In this document: positions 18,234 through 30,071 of the stretch, in pieces
Position numbering within the stretch: the first letter of the stretch is position 1
Layout of the letters: each line of letters opens with the position of its first letter
Assembly: GCA_008921705.1 (NCBI GenBank)
Contig: VFFE01007075.1
Location: 344,996-408,995, forward strand
DNA length: 64,000 nt
From: Burhinus oedicnemus
Lineage: Eukaryota > Chordata > Aves > Charadriiformes > Burhinidae
Direction of reading: 5' to 3'
The notes under the pieces: generated by a model
What the model saw: the letters and a program-made list of their open reading frames with translations, nothing else
Database searches by the model: none
What the model was told of the DNA's origin: nothing
Position numbers and translations under genes: made by a program

Positions 18234-18304
18234 TGAGTCAATTTTTGGATGCTATTCTCATGACAAAGCGGCTGTCTGGTTTAAAACAAGCCCATTATAA
18301 AAAG
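18234..18304 (+). promoter_or_regulatory. CRYGS: CRYGS proximal promoter: TGAGTCA element and TATA box
   Basis: TTATAAAAAG at 18295-18304 is a clear TATA box 84 bp before the ATG. TGAGTCA at 18234-18240, about 60 bp further upstream, is an AP-1/Maf half-site of the kind used by large Maf proteins in crystallin promoters. GACAAAG between them (18262-18268) is SOX-like. The motifs are seen; lens-factor binding is inferred from the family. Confidence 0.7.
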
Positions 18305-18379
18305 GGCGCCTCAGATCCTGGCTGCTTGTAACAGCTTCTGACATTCCTCCAGCACTGGGGAGCTTGGCTGGAACGGAAA

Positions 18380-18400
18380 ATGTCCGGAGCTGGAACCAAG
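18380..18400 (+). CDS. CRYGS: CRYGS exon 1 (7 codons)
   Basis: ATG TCC GGA GCT GGA ACC AAG is followed by GTAAGT, in phase 0. It lies 84 bp after the TATA box, so the 5' UTR should be about 50 nt. It was found from the promoter, donor and family exon plan. Confidence 0.92.
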
Positions 18401-21400
18401 GTAAGTTTATTTGTAGCCTGTACATGATTGTGGCTAGGAGTACAGAATTTATCAGGGGTAAGTTACAGAGAAGCTTTGGTTTCTTTGTTCTGCCGACAGC
18501 TTCCCCCTCTGTCAGTGTGTCAACAGGAGGAGGTGCTTGAAATCCCTCCCCAAAAGGAGGGAAGCTGGAGCTGAGCCTTCCGTAGTCTTTTCCCAGATCT
18601 TGGCTGTTTCCTCTAGGTGTGGCTCTGCAAGAGGATGGAGTTGAACACAGTGACTGGTGAGGGGATATTCTAAAATTCACCAGGACATGATGCCTTGTAA
18701 ATTGACGGTGGAGGCTGCTGTGCCAGCAGCGAACGTGAGGAGCTGCATTTGCAGAGATGAGTCTCATGCAAGGCTTCCTTGGGAGGAGTTGAGTCCCAAT
18801 GCCAGTGGCAGCTGCCACATCCCCCTTCCATGGTGGACCAAAGGGTGTGCCGCTGCAGAAAGACACCCGGATGATGACCATAGCACTGAAGGCAATAGCA
18901 TTCCCCGAGAGATGTAAACCGGCCTTGTGATGTGGTGGAAGCAGCAGAGATGAATTTAAACTGGAGAAGGAGGTAGAAGAGAAAGCTCAACTTCAGCTAG
19001 AGTGATGTGCATCAGATGGGGATCTAGCTCTAATGCTGTGGTCTTCAGTCTTGAAGTTAGCAGAGCAGAGCTGGTTGGTCACGCAGACCTTGTTGCAGGG
19101 TTGGGACTGAGCAGGGATAATCAGCTGGGAAAGGAAGGCGAGGCTTTTGGGCGAGTGGCCAGTTTCTCCTGTGGAATGTTAAATGACTGTTAAGAGGCTG
19201 TGGACAGATGTACATCTTTCCATTTTATTAGTTTTGCTTTTGAGTTACATTCCTTTTAACCTGTGGAGACCATAAGACCCAAGGGGGCAGAGAGCTTAGA
19301 AACAGAGTTGTTTTGTAGGCACTGGCTGGTGCTGCGAAAGATCTGGATTCAGTCTCTGCTTCTCCGCGCCTTTCATCTGATCTTGGCTCAAAGTGATTTG
19401 GCTATTTCTGAGCATTCTTTAGGAACCGAGGATGGTCTGCTCCTTCCTTCTAACCTGGTGGCTGTCAGATTGCAGTGGTACAGTCTTTGTGTACCTGTGC
19501 ATAAAGAACGTGCTTGGGAAATGTAACTGATTCATGCTCAAGTCTCCTGTCCACTTAAAGAGACTTAAACACATACTGCCTTTATCCCTGCTGAAAGCCG
19601 TGTCCCCTGTGAGCGTGCTACAGGGAATTTGTTGATTATGCGCTGCTGTGGTGCAGCAAAATGTCCAAGAGGAGTTAAGTCAGTGACAGAGTGCAAATCT
19701 CGTCTTTTCTCTGTGCTGTGCTCTTGCCTAGCACATTCCAGGGAGAAGAAAAGGACAAAGGAAAGAATTAAAAACTATTTCTCACAATCTAAGCAATCGG
19801 TCTGCCCTAGAAAGGAATCACTGCCTCTGTGCTGCTTGCTTAGAAAGCAGTAGGCACTACCAATTATTGCTTACAGTTATTGTTTATGAGTTTCCTTCTA
19901 ACAGAGCTGCTGTTGGGAAGAAATATGATAACTGCTATGAGTTGGCCAAGGGAGTAAGAGTTTTACAGTCCTGTAAAACAGATTTGCCATAGCAGTTCTT
20001 CTGTCTGCCAGGTAAGCCCCAAAAAAATAAAAATTTGGGCAGTGAGTTAGTGCTGTAAGCAGAGCAACTCAATAGCTTTACTGAAGGAAGGCGATTTGCA
20101 TCGGAGTCAGATGCAACTGAAACGAACTGATGAATCTGGAATTGAAATCTCTAATTCACCTGTCATTATCCTGCGGGTGAAAAACGTCAGTCTGGTCGGT
20201 TTGTGCCCGAGTCATTGGAGGAAAGCTGAGAAGTGCTGAGTGTGAAGGTCTGAAATGAATTGAGGGTATGTGCAAAGAGCTGTGGTGGAGAACAGGTGTG
20301 CAGGAGCCCTCTCCTTAAGTCTTCCTATAAATGGTCTCAGAATAAAGCAACAAACAACACTTGGTTGGTCACTGTTCTGTGGGAATGGCCATACCCTTAA
20401 TGGGCTTTGGCTATGTGGCTTTATAAGTACAGGGAAAATGCCCTCCTAGGAACACCAGGTAGCTTTGTCAAATTGAAGTTCAGTTGTGTTAGACTGGGTG
20501 GGGAAGGAACATCAAATGAGCTTTTCTTTTCTGTTACAAAATTCAAGGCCAACTTAACCAACTTCACACACAGTTGTTGTGACAGGGCATTGCAAGAGGA
20601 GCTGGTTCTGCAGGATGCCAGCCACAAAATCAAGTCAGCTCATGTGGACTCAGGACCAGAGATGAGGGAAACGCGTTCCTTTCTCACTGCCAACCGCCCT
20701 GCCCTGAAGCAGGAGAAGGCATCCCTCTGCCCAGGTGAGGTGCTGCCAGCACAGAGACCAGACCTGTGGTCTTACAGACGTTGGGCGGAGTTCATCATCG
20801 AGTGTACTGGACACTCACTGTGCGAGCAGGAGTGGGACTGCAGATCAGAAGGGGCTGCAGAGCTCTGGGAGTGAGGTTGAAGAGGGGGAGAGCTCATCAG
20901 TTGTCCAAGTGAAGGGTAACGGCTGAGCTGGGAAGAGATGCATCCCTGTGTACTGCCCTGTGGAGGGTATTACTGGGATGCTGTGGCTTCCTCAACCACT
21001 AGCTTCAAGAAGAGGATTGCTGGTGGTGAGTGACTGCCAGACCTCAATGAGCAGGGCTTTCAGTGTTGCCTCTGGGCTCATGCTGGCAGATTTTTCAGGT
21101 GATACCTCTGGGGACAAAGATCCAGAAGCAGGATCTGCAAAACAACAGCGGGGTTGTGGCTGGCAAGGGTAGACCAGCATGGTTACCTACCCAATAGTAG
21201 CAGTGGGGGAAAACAGGAATTGGACTTTTTAGCGTACACCTTTTACAACTTTTTATTTGCTTGCTGGAAAGATGGTAGTGATCTCCCAACTCTCCATTGC
21301 GCTGAAGATGGGAAGAGCTTGCCCAGGAGGGAGAGAGGTGGGGACAGGTTGCTTTGTGTGTGCTGACTGCTTTGTAATGGGAGATCAATCTCTTGAAAGT

Positions 21401-24400
21401 AAGAGGAAAATGAGATGGCAATAACATTATCCTAATAAAGGTCTGCTAACAGGCCACAAGACCAAGGACATAAATCCTCTGGCATGATTAGTCGGAGTCC
21501 CCATATGTCTGGTCAGGCTGGTGGGACACGCTGACCAACCAGCTCCAGGAAAACCATGGCTAACTTACTTTTTTTTTTCCTCATTCACTTTGTGTTAAAA
21601 ATTAAGCGGGTTGTCCTAGATTTGAATCTGCCTCCTGGGTTGAAACTGTGACAATGAACAGTGTTTTTAACAGCAGTGGTGTTGGATCAATACCAGTAGC
21701 CAAAGCACATAGGTGGAGTACAGCTAGCTAGGAGCAAAGGGTGACTGTGTATCTGTCGTGGTTTAGGCATGTGGTTTAGGTTTAATACCCAAGCTATGGA
21801 AAAACTATGGCAAAAATGGATTACAGAGTTCTGCATGTTAGATGTTTAAATCATTGTGGCCAGAAAAATTCTCTCCAGAGCATCTGGAGGAATCGGCTGA
21901 GGCAACCTCAGACGCTACCAAATAAACCGGCAGCATGTATGGGGCTGGTGCCATACTGGGAAGCTGGAAAAGGTGAAATGTTGTTTTGAGTGTGTATTGC
22001 ATTCAATCAACCAACTTGCACATCAGTTGGTTCAATGCAAGGCTCTAGAAGACACTGAAGTAAGTCATCAAACTCCTATTAAGGTGGAAGATGGGCTGGT
22101 GATTGGGTGCAGCTGAAAGGGATCTGCTGAGACCAATTCATGTCAAACTAATGTAATTTTTAGCATGGTTTGACTTCACAGTACCGTAAGCAAGCAAGGG
22201 ATATAGTCAAAGTAGACATGATGATTCGGGAACCCATATTTCAAAGAGCAGCTCTTGATGAGTAATTGTCATCTGGAGGGATCTAAAAATAGGGCTGTAC
22301 AAAGGACTGGTCTGGGTCTAGGGCTTGGCAATATTTCCATGAAGGGATTTTTGATGAAAGCATGTGTCGCCTCTCCAGGTCTGGCTGGGTTGGTGATACC
22401 TCAGGCAAGAGGAATGGGATTTGCTTACTAGCTCTCAGATCATGTCAGAACAGGTTGTGATCAAATAGGGAAAAAGTAACCCTAAGCAAAGTGCTTTGCA
22501 GTCAGCTGCCTGGCTGTAGAGCAGCTCTTGGGAAACAAGTGTGGTGATGGATCGGAAATTTGGCAGCCATATCGCAAACTTGCAGCAACCAAAGCAGAAG
22601 CAGCCAACTGCAAATGCAGTCCTCAGATGTCTGAAGAACTGTGCTATCCACCACGTATGTGGAGCGCTCCCTTAGTTTTTCTTGGCACTGATAAAGCTCA
22701 AGTGATGTCCAGCTTTTGGCACTCACTTTTGAGAAAGCAAACTATGGACCTGATAAAGCGGGGGCAAGGAGAACGATCGCAGGGCTAGAAGACGTGACCC
22801 AGGAGGAGAGAGACCTCACCCCCTCCTTACAGTAAAGGTCTAACTGCAAACACTCCATAAACCAATATAAATGAAACTCTGCTTAGTACAGTCAGTTGAC
22901 TACTTATGGCTCCCTTGGCCATAATTTAGTAACTACCGATCTAGAGAAGGTGGGAGGGAAAAGTATGAATACCATTTTGCTGCAAAGAGGACAGGGAGTT
23001 CACCAAGGGGAACTTTGGGTTTGATTGGGACAGAACTAGGTGCTGGGACAGGCAAGATATTGGTGGCAGCTAGAGACGTTGGGGACAGACTGAATCGGCT
23101 GCCAGGGTTAGTTGGGATGCAGTTGATCCTGCTCAATGGTTGGGCTTGATGACTTTTTGACATCTTGAGGGATCTGTTTTCAGATATTTCACACCGTGAT
23201 GTGGCTAGATTATGGACGCAGGCATATGCTAGGTGACAAGGAACCTCCCTGCTTTCCTTCCTCTGCTTGCGTTTCAGGTCACCTTCTATGAAGACAAGAA
23301 TTTCCTAGGCCGTTGCTATGAGTGCAACAGTGACTGCCCTGATTTTCACACCTACCTGAGCCGCTGCAACTCCATTCGTGTGGATGGAGGCACTTGGGTG
23401 GCCTATGAGAGGCCCAACTTTTCTGGCAACATGTATGTTCTGACGCATGGAGAGTATCCTGACTACCACCACTGGATGGGCCTCAATGACCGCCTCGGTT
23501 CCTGCAAAGCTGTCCAGATAGTAAGTGTGACTTCTTCCCAAGGGACATTTTCATTTACATACCTATCATTAAAGGGTTTTCAGCATGCTTGTGGGTGGTC
23601 CCCATCTTCCAGGGGAGCCATGGGAGCTCCCTTGGAGAGGACAGCTAAAGGGAGTTTGCTCTTGCAGGCGTGCTCCGGCAACAGTAGGGTATTTGGTGAG
23701 TGGAGAAGGTAAATCTCTTCCACCCTTGATTGCAATGGGAAAAAACAGATCCCTCTGAGTGCTTTGTAGGTGAGTTTCCACAGAACAGAAGCATAATTTT
23801 ATCTGTGTGTTCCTCCAAGGACTTCAGTGTCTGGGCAGGTCGCTCCAAGGTTTGCCTCTTGCCTTCCCCCCTCATGTGCTGCCAACTGATCCAAATCTGA
23901 TGGTGGCCACAAGGCTTGTAACAGCGGAATGTAGATTTTGCGTGAGCACCTAGAGCCTCTCTAGCAAGCCAGGGCTCCCTTCTGATACAGAGAACCGAAT
24001 CTTGGTATCACCAAGCCCCTCTGTGCATGGGGAGAACAGCCCCAGGAGCAGACCTGGAGTGACCAGGAGTGGGAGAGATGCCTGAAGCCCTCCTTGGGCA
24101 TGCTTGGAGCAGCCCAATGTCTCCTGGTGTTAGGAGAGTACAGGGCAATGTGTGTCTCCCTGCTGCAGCATGGGAACTGTGCTCATCCCTTCCTAACTGA
24201 TGATGGGGAGATGCTTCTGCAGCCTCCAGCAGCAGCTGTCTTTCGACCAGCAGGAGATGGGATAAATATAGGTTGACAGGGAGCAGCGTTTACACCCTGT
24301 GGAAATGCTGGTGGGGGAGAAAGGAATAGAGGGAACAGTCCCTTTGGGAAGCCTGTGGGAAGAAGTACCCTTTAAAACTGGCAGGGATGGGCGTGTGGGT

Positions 24401-25794
24401 GGAGTGTGGATTGGGGTTGAGACACTGAGTCCTGCTGTGTCTTTGCCAGCAGTGGGGCAGACGCTGGTGGGGATCTGCGTGTCGCTGACTTGAGTAGCGC
24501 AGCCATAGTCTCCCATTGTGTGGAGCAGGTCTCACAGCTGAGAAGGGATTTTGCTTTAATGTCTGGAGGTCTCATGCCACTTTGTGCTTCTTCTCGGTTT
24601 GAACTAGGTCTAAATCCCTTTGCATAGGGCAGGGAGAGTTTCCAGCCGGTTCAGGGCACTGATCTGGTGTAAGGGATGGAACCAAAACATGTGGGAGATA
24701 AAACAGCAATGCAGCTTCCTCCATCAGGATGAAATGTGGAGGCCTTATCCTGCATGTCCACCTGGTGCCTGGCTTCCCCTCCTGCACCTGGGGAGGTTGC
24801 ACGGGGACCTGCTGCTCACAGGCGGTAGGTCAGAGTGCCCTGGAGAAGTTGCAGCGGCAGCACACAGATCTGAGAGACCCTGCGGAGCTCGGCTGGGGCT
24901 GGCAACGGAGGGAACTCGGGGAGGTGGGGGAAGACTGTGTCCAGGCAGCTGCAGATTAAAACTGCCCGCAGTGCCTTCAGGCAACGCAGCGCTTCAAATC
25001 ATGGTGGAAAACACCCATGCTGTGTTTGCCTGTAATACAACCCAGCTGGGGTCACCAGCTCATTAAACACCTCGTTGCCCAGAGGAGCGGGGAGTGGAGG
25101 GGGGTCTGTCTCTCCTGATGCTCATGTGCAGTGGCTGAAGGGTTCAAGCCAGCAGCAGGATGGGCAGGCTGCCTGGGAGAGAGAGCCCACCGCTTGCTGA
25201 TGTGGTGTCATCCCTCCCTGCAGCCTTCCTCCCTGTGAAACCAGGGCTGTGGTGGAGGTTTGAGCTGAAAGTGCTCTGCTCTGGCTTGGTGCTTTTACAC
25301 CCTCTTTGCACATGATGTTGGGCCAAGAGTTACCTCAGCTGTGCTTTTTGGGGCTGACGTGAGCTGTTCAGCCTTGTCCTGGTGTGCTGGGAGGGTGGTT
25401 TGTACCTGATCTGAGTCTGACTGTGCCTCAGTGCTGCTCCCATCTGCTGGTGACCATCAGTGCCAGGGATGTGTTGGTGCCTCCTTCCAGTGCTCTCCCA
25501 TTTTCTCTCCCCTTTTTCTAGCAAAGTGGAGGCCGGGGCCACATCCAGGTATTTGAGAAGGGAGATTTTGGTGGGCAGATGTTCGAAGCCACCGAAGACT
25601 GCCCTTCCATCATGGAGGAGTGGCACATGCGCGAGGTCCATGCCTGCAGAGTGCTGGAGGGCACCTGGGTTTTCTATGAGCATCCCAACTACCGGGGCAG
25701 GCAGTACCTGCTGCCCAAGGGGGAATACCGCAAACCTGTGGAGTGGGGAGCGGCGAGCCCTGCCATCCAGTCCTTCCGCAGCATCACTGAGTGA
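18380..25794 (+). CDS. CRYGS: CRYGS, gamma-S crystallin (complete, three exons)
   Basis: This is a structural eye-lens protein built of two beta-gamma crystallin domains with two Greek-key motifs each. Exons are 18380-18400, 23278-23520 and 25522-25794, giving 178 aa plus TGA, the human length as I recall it. The tiny first exon encodes MSGAGTK, exon 2 the N-terminal domain ([15 protein letters not shown] to SCKAVQI) and exon 3 the linker and C-terminal domain ([20 protein letters not shown] to SFRSITE). This three-exon plan with one domain per exon is diagnostic of gamma crystallins. The short N-terminal arm and the sequence pick gamma-S over other gammas. The human Cys23-x-Cys25-x-Cys27 cluster is altered here to Cys20, Cys23, Ser25, Cys27. 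Gamma-S is one of the few gamma crystallins kept by birds. Confidence 0.96.
18401..22090 (+). other. CRYGS intron 1, 5' part
   Basis: This is non-coding sequence. A 155-codon open frame at 20407-20874 matches nothing I know and has no family features, so it is read as chance. The stretch near 20080-20220 keeps several CpGs and an ATTTGCAT octamer and could be a regulatory block. Confidence 0.55.
22090..22400 (+). mobile_element. Probable ancient CR1-like RT-region remnant in CRYGS intron 1
   Basis: Words in order resemble the reverse-transcriptase stretch of old CR1s: CAATTCATGTCAAACTAATG, later GTCATCTGGAGGGATC, then GGTCTGGGTCTAGGGCTTGG and CAATATTTCCATGAAGGG (compare the family's ...GTCCTGGGT...TTCAACATCTTCAT...). 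It is heavily decayed and without a usable frame, so confidence is modest. Confidence 0.35.
22401..23277 (+). other. CRYGS intron 1, 3' part
   Basis: No recognised feature was seen up to the exon 2 acceptor. Confidence 0.6.
23278..23520 (+). CDS. CRYGS: CRYGS exon 2 (N-terminal crystallin domain)
   Basis: It encodes residues 8-88, Greek keys 1 and 2. The acceptor is GCGTTTCAG and the donor is GTAAGT. Conserved motifs include [25 protein letters not shown] and [14 protein letters not shown]. Confidence 0.96.
23521..25521 (+). other. CRYGS intron 2
   Basis: This is a GT-AG intron of 2,001 bp, GC-richer than intron 1, with no recognised repeat. Its many short open frames on both strands reflect base composition. 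Confidence 0.65.
25522..25794 (+). CDS. CRYGS: CRYGS exon 3 (C-terminal crystallin domain)
   Basis: It encodes residues 89-178, Greek keys 3 and 4. The acceptor is CCTTTTTCTAG. Conserved motifs include [54 protein letters not shown] and [12 protein letters not shown]. The TGA stop is at 25792-25794. Confidence 0.97.
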   Translation, partial: QSGGRGHIQVFEKGDFGGQMFEATEDCPSIMEEWHMREVHACRVLEGTWVFYEHPNYRGRQYLLPKGEYRKPVEWGAASPAIQSFRSITE

Positions 25795-25827
25795 GGCAGC
25801 CCATTGACTGGGCTGCCGGCGGCCATC

Positions 25828-25833
25828 AATAAA
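25828..25833 (+). terminator. CRYGS: CRYGS poly(A) signal AATAAA
   Basis: AATAAA lies 34 nt after the stop codon, giving the very short 3' UTR typical of crystallin mRNAs. T/C-rich sequence with TGTCCTGC follows. Confidence 0.88.
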
Positions 25834-25849
25834 GGAACTGAGTCACTCT

Positions 25850-27825
25850 GCTCAGCCTGTCCTGCTTCTTCCTGGGGTCTGCGTACGAGTTATCCTCCCC
25901 TGGCAGAGCTGGCGTGGAGCTGAGCCTCCTCCAAGCAAAACACCCTCCACCAGCCCTGGCTCTGCTGTCTTCTCCTTCCTCCAGGCTGGCCCCAACCCCT
26001 CCTCTCAATCCCGCTGCTTCTTTCCAGGAAAAAGCCATCCTGAAGCTGGAGCTTGTGCCCCAGTGTTTGGCCAGTCCAGTGGAGCAGTGGGACCACCCAT
26101 CCTCGGGACTCCAGTTTTTGGTGCTGGCTGTGGGTGACTCATCCTGTTGTGACCCTGGGGAGTCCCTGCTTGCTGTGTTGCTGCTCTGTGGCAGCTTGGG
26201 AGAAGGCATGAGGTTTGCATCCATGCCATGTGCATCGAGACCCCCCTGGGGAGCCTGAGCAGGCAGCAGATGTCCTGTTGCTGGAGGAACACGTCCCTCT
26301 TGTGATACATGGGGCAACGGGACTGGGGCCAAAGTGGAGACAAGAGGCAGGGATTCCAGAGCAGGCAGGAGGGAGATGGCTGCATTCTCCATGGGGAATG
26401 CTGGGGAACCTGGCAGCCCAGTGTGTCAGGTACAGGATGCCCCTTGTACGTGTGAGGCAAGGCATCTGGCTGCTTAAAATGAGGCTAAGCACCACATCAA
26501 ACTGTGCAGCTGGAAGGGGAAGAAGAGGCTGGATGTGGAGAGACGGTGAGCGCCTCTGAAAGCCATCCTGGGATGGGAGGTTGCTGCTGAATGATCTTGA
26601 GGGGCAGGAAGAGGTCCAGGGAGCAGAGGGGACCATCGGGCTCCCTGTCAGCCCAGTTTGCTGCCAGCTGGAGCACCCCATTTTGCCCAGTGCCACTAGA
26701 TGTCAGGCTGGACCCATGCTGTGGCCGCATGGCCAGGTGCAGCCTCCCATGCAGGAATAACTGATTGCTGCGCAGGGCACTCTCCTCCTGGGCACCCCAG
26801 GGACCCGCAGCCTGTTTGCATATCGAGCCAAGGGACCTTGGGATAATGACACTGGATGTAGAAGCAGAGCCCTTCTAGCCATGATCCGTGGTCTCTTCCC
26901 AGTTGATGTATGAGGTTATTACGGAGCAGGGAGGCAGGTTAAGTGATACTTGTCAAGCTGCGGTGCTGTGACCCCCCGGGAACGCAGCTGCCGGCGGGAA
27001 GTGGGAAGGGGTTGCTGAGAGGGGCCGCTCCAGCCCCACGGGCTTCTCTCAGCACAAAGGTGGGCTGAAGAGAGTCACTGCCACCCTCCTCCTCCTCCTG
27101 CTGTGACCCTGCAGTTTACCCACCCCAACCTTAGCCTGCTGCCCTGTTTCAGCCCTTTGCGACAGGGTGATGCATCTTCTTGACCAACTTTGGTCCTTTC
27201 TCCTCCATCACGGGTCAGCAGGATGCAGGCAATTTGGCATTAGGGTTGGGTCTCAGTGCATTTTTCCCCAAAATACTTCTCCAGGACCGACTGGCCCTGG
27301 CAGCGCCCAGCTCCAGCTCCCCTTTTCCTCCTGGCAAAACTCTCCAAGCCTCTCCAAGGGCTGCTGGCTCCTGCCTGTGCAAGGCACCGGCTTGAGCATG
27401 ACCTGGCCACCTATTTTTGCAGGGAGCCTGTTGCTGTCGCCGTTTTGGAAGGAAAATCTCCTGCAAGTAGGCATACTCTGGGGGGTGCGTTTTCAACCAT
27501 CTTCCCACCCTGATTTTGGGGAATGTCTGCCTGGGCAGCGTGCTTCCACCTCCTACATCCACTGCGGTGGGATTTGTCCCACCCTGCAGTGGGTGCCAGA
27601 GCTGCAGTGGGCAGATTTGGGGTGCTACAGCCCCGTGGCTGCTGATGTACATCCCCCCCAAAGCATTGGAGGAACCACACCTGGTTCTGGTTTGACCTTA
27701 TGATAATATTTCCTCCCCACATCCTTCCCTTACACGCTGGATCTACCCACAAAAATGCAATTATCCCTACTCTTTTCCCCCCTCCTCCTCTTGTCCTCTG
27801 CTGAATTTTGCATTGTGCCCTGAAC
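25850..27825. other. GC-rich intergenic DNA downstream of CRYGS
   Basis: There are overlapping open frames up to 188 codons on both strands, with no recognisable domain, and they track the GC content. I find no exon. It ends at a well-formed poly(A) signal listed separately. Confidence 0.55.
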
Positions 27826-27831
27826 AATAAA
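27826..27831 (+). terminator. Candidate distal poly(A) signal
   Basis: AATAAA is followed within about 15-30 bp by GTGTGGGTGTTTTTT, a good GU/U-rich downstream element, on the plus strand 2.0 kb past the CRYGS signal. It could serve an extended CRYGS 3' UTR or a non-coding transcript. No direct evidence of use is available. Confidence 0.4.
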
Positions 27832-27949
27832 ATATGCTAGTTAGGTGTGGGTGTTTTTTATTATTTTTTATTTTATTATTATTCTAGATGACTTTTTCCA
27901 TCGGGGGCTCCCTTGTCACGGCTGCAGGCAGAGCAGAGCATGTATGGAT

Positions 27950-28520
27950 ATGAGCAGCGGCGAGAGCGAGCGGGGAGTGCAGGCAATCCGAACCCAGCCT
28001 GCTGATGCTGTTTTCTGCTTGACAGCTAATTTCCATTTTTCAGTATCAGGGGGTCTGCTCTGGTAATTGGCATGCAGATTGTGTCTGATGGGCCTGTTAG
28101 ACACGAGAAAAAACTCTGCTAGTTAGAATAAGCCAACCCCAGGCTGATGGATGGGGCGTAAGGAGGTCATTGTGAGAGAGAATATACAGATGCCCGCACG
28201 CACACACCTACAAAATTTCACATTCCGTGCCCTCCTCCCACTCCTACTTTATCCGGCGAACTCTAATCTATCATATTTCATTGAGACAAATCCTGCTCCA
28301 TTTCTCCCTCTTTTTCCCTTTAAGGGAAATGTGATGGAACCTACTCCTGGATTTAATAAGAAGATGGTGCGGCATAGCAGGAATTAAAGCAGTGCCATGC
28401 TTCATTAGCAGCTGGGGATCACATGGAGCTGGCCCAGATGTTAATTACACTTTGGGAATTAATTGGTATAAGGCGCTCCTCTCCTCCATCATCTGTAATC
28501 CGGTGGGCATGCAAGGACTT
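27950..28520. promoter_or_regulatory. Candidate conserved non-coding block A
   Basis: An AT-richer island sits in GC-rich surroundings and is packed with homeodomain-type cores: GCTAATTT, GGTAATTGG, GTTAATTACA and GAATTAATTGG. It also has TGACAG (TALE) at 28020-28025. No repeat or frame explains it. Enhancer function and conservation are inference. Confidence 0.4.
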
Positions 28521-30071
28521 CTGGAAGCAGAGACCATGGGGTGGGCGTCTGTCTGTGTCCCCTCCATCTGGCGCTGGCTGTGACCGAGGGCCACAGGCTA
28601 GCTTTGAAATCTTGAAGCCACCTTCATTTTCATCCCTTTGGTGCCCAAAGACCCACTGATGGTTTTCCCCTCTTTTCCTCCAAACATTTTCTCCAGCTGC
28701 TGGAGAGAAGCAGGTTCAGGCAGGACTGGGGAATGGTGGGAGGTGGCACACACTTTGAAGGAGGAAAAACCATTCCCCTCAAAGCTGGCTGTCACCAGGG
28801 GACCCCAGGACACCCTCTGTGAGGGCTGGTGGAATGGTGGCTTCCCTTTCTCCATCCTTGCTGGCCCGTCCCTTCCCTCCAGCTCTGGGTGCAGACCAGT
28901 GCTGTTCCCCACGCCGCACAGGAGAGCCCCAACCTGCCCCTGCAGCACCTCTCTGCTGCTGAAATCCCCCCAGTTCTCCAAGGAAACTGGTCTCCAGTTT
29001 CTTCCCTCCCTTTTTCCACCTTGGATTCAACCCAATGAAATGTAAAAGCTGCTAAAAAGCTGGGGGGATGGGGGGTGGGGGGGGCTTTTTGCCAGAGGAC
29101 AGAAATTATATGCTTGGAGATGAAGAATATTCCTCTGAATGCTGCCAATATGTTCCTTTTCTGAGCTGGCTGGTGGCGGCCCAGCATGGGGCACGGTTAT
29201 CTCTGCGATGGAGCATCGTATCTTTGGGTTTCTGCCTGGGCTGGGAGAGATTGCTGCGTGGCCCCAGTAGGACACTCGCACTCAGCTTTACCCCCCCAGA
29301 ATTGCTCCCAGGCCCTCATGGTGCAAGCTTGCTGGCACGGCAGCCACAGCAAGGGCTTGGCTGGAGCTCTCACCATGGCGGGAGGGACATGATCAGCCCG
29401 TGCTCCTGTGTTTGCCCTCCTCTTTTGGGCTTTCCAGCGGTGATGCTCCCAGGTTGCAGCAAAAACCCTCCTTGCTGCTTGCTGCAGGCATGGCCTGAGC
29501 TTGCGTGCTGCCTGCAGTGGTCCTCAGGGTTTTGTGGGTCTTCTCTTGGGGTTGTTGATGCTCTTTGGTTTTGAGGCATCAGCCAACTTGATACAGTCCC
29601 CTTTCCCCCACCACCAAAGGTCATTAATGTCACTTCAGTGCAACACTTCATTACCATTTGGTTCCCTTGGAGCCCTTCTTGCTGAAACCAAAGACCTTAT
29701 TATAGAGTCAGCAGCTTCCTTGGACCATACCTGGGCAGCCTCTGAAGGTCCTCACTGGTGATTATGGCACATACTTTGGTTTTGCCAGTGCAGCCCTTCC
29801 AGACATCCTCCTTTCTTCTGTTTTATGTGCGAACCACCCTATGCATCCCCTGTTGACACGGGCTGAAAAGCAAAGGTTGCATAGAGCGAAGAGTTTCAGG
29901 AGGAGACGGTCAAGACCAGCTCTGTCCATCCTGGTTTGAGCTTGTGGATAAAGTCTGTCTCAGCTCAGGGTGCACAGAGCTTTTGAGCTGTGCACGAGTA
30001 GGTGCAGAGCCAAGCTGCTTCGTATCTCGCAGGAATCTGCGTACCCACATGTACACCCTGGAGACCCTGCA
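28521..30071. other. Intergenic, no gene seen
   Basis: This is GC-rich unique-looking sequence with chance open frames up to 168 codons. It includes a G-run cluster at 29062-29084. Confidence 0.55.

Noticed and set aside
20407..20874. 155-codon plus-strand frame in CRYGS intron 1
   Set aside because: No domain, no family resemblance and no splice context; probably chance.
21060..21120. LADFSGDT in plus-strand translation, reminiscent of a LINE RT FADD motif
   Set aside because: No flanking RT sequence in the right order; the resemblance is too short.
25826..29574. Many frames of 100-190 codons downstream of CRYGS
   Set aside because: They overlap on both strands, carry no motif and follow the local GC content.
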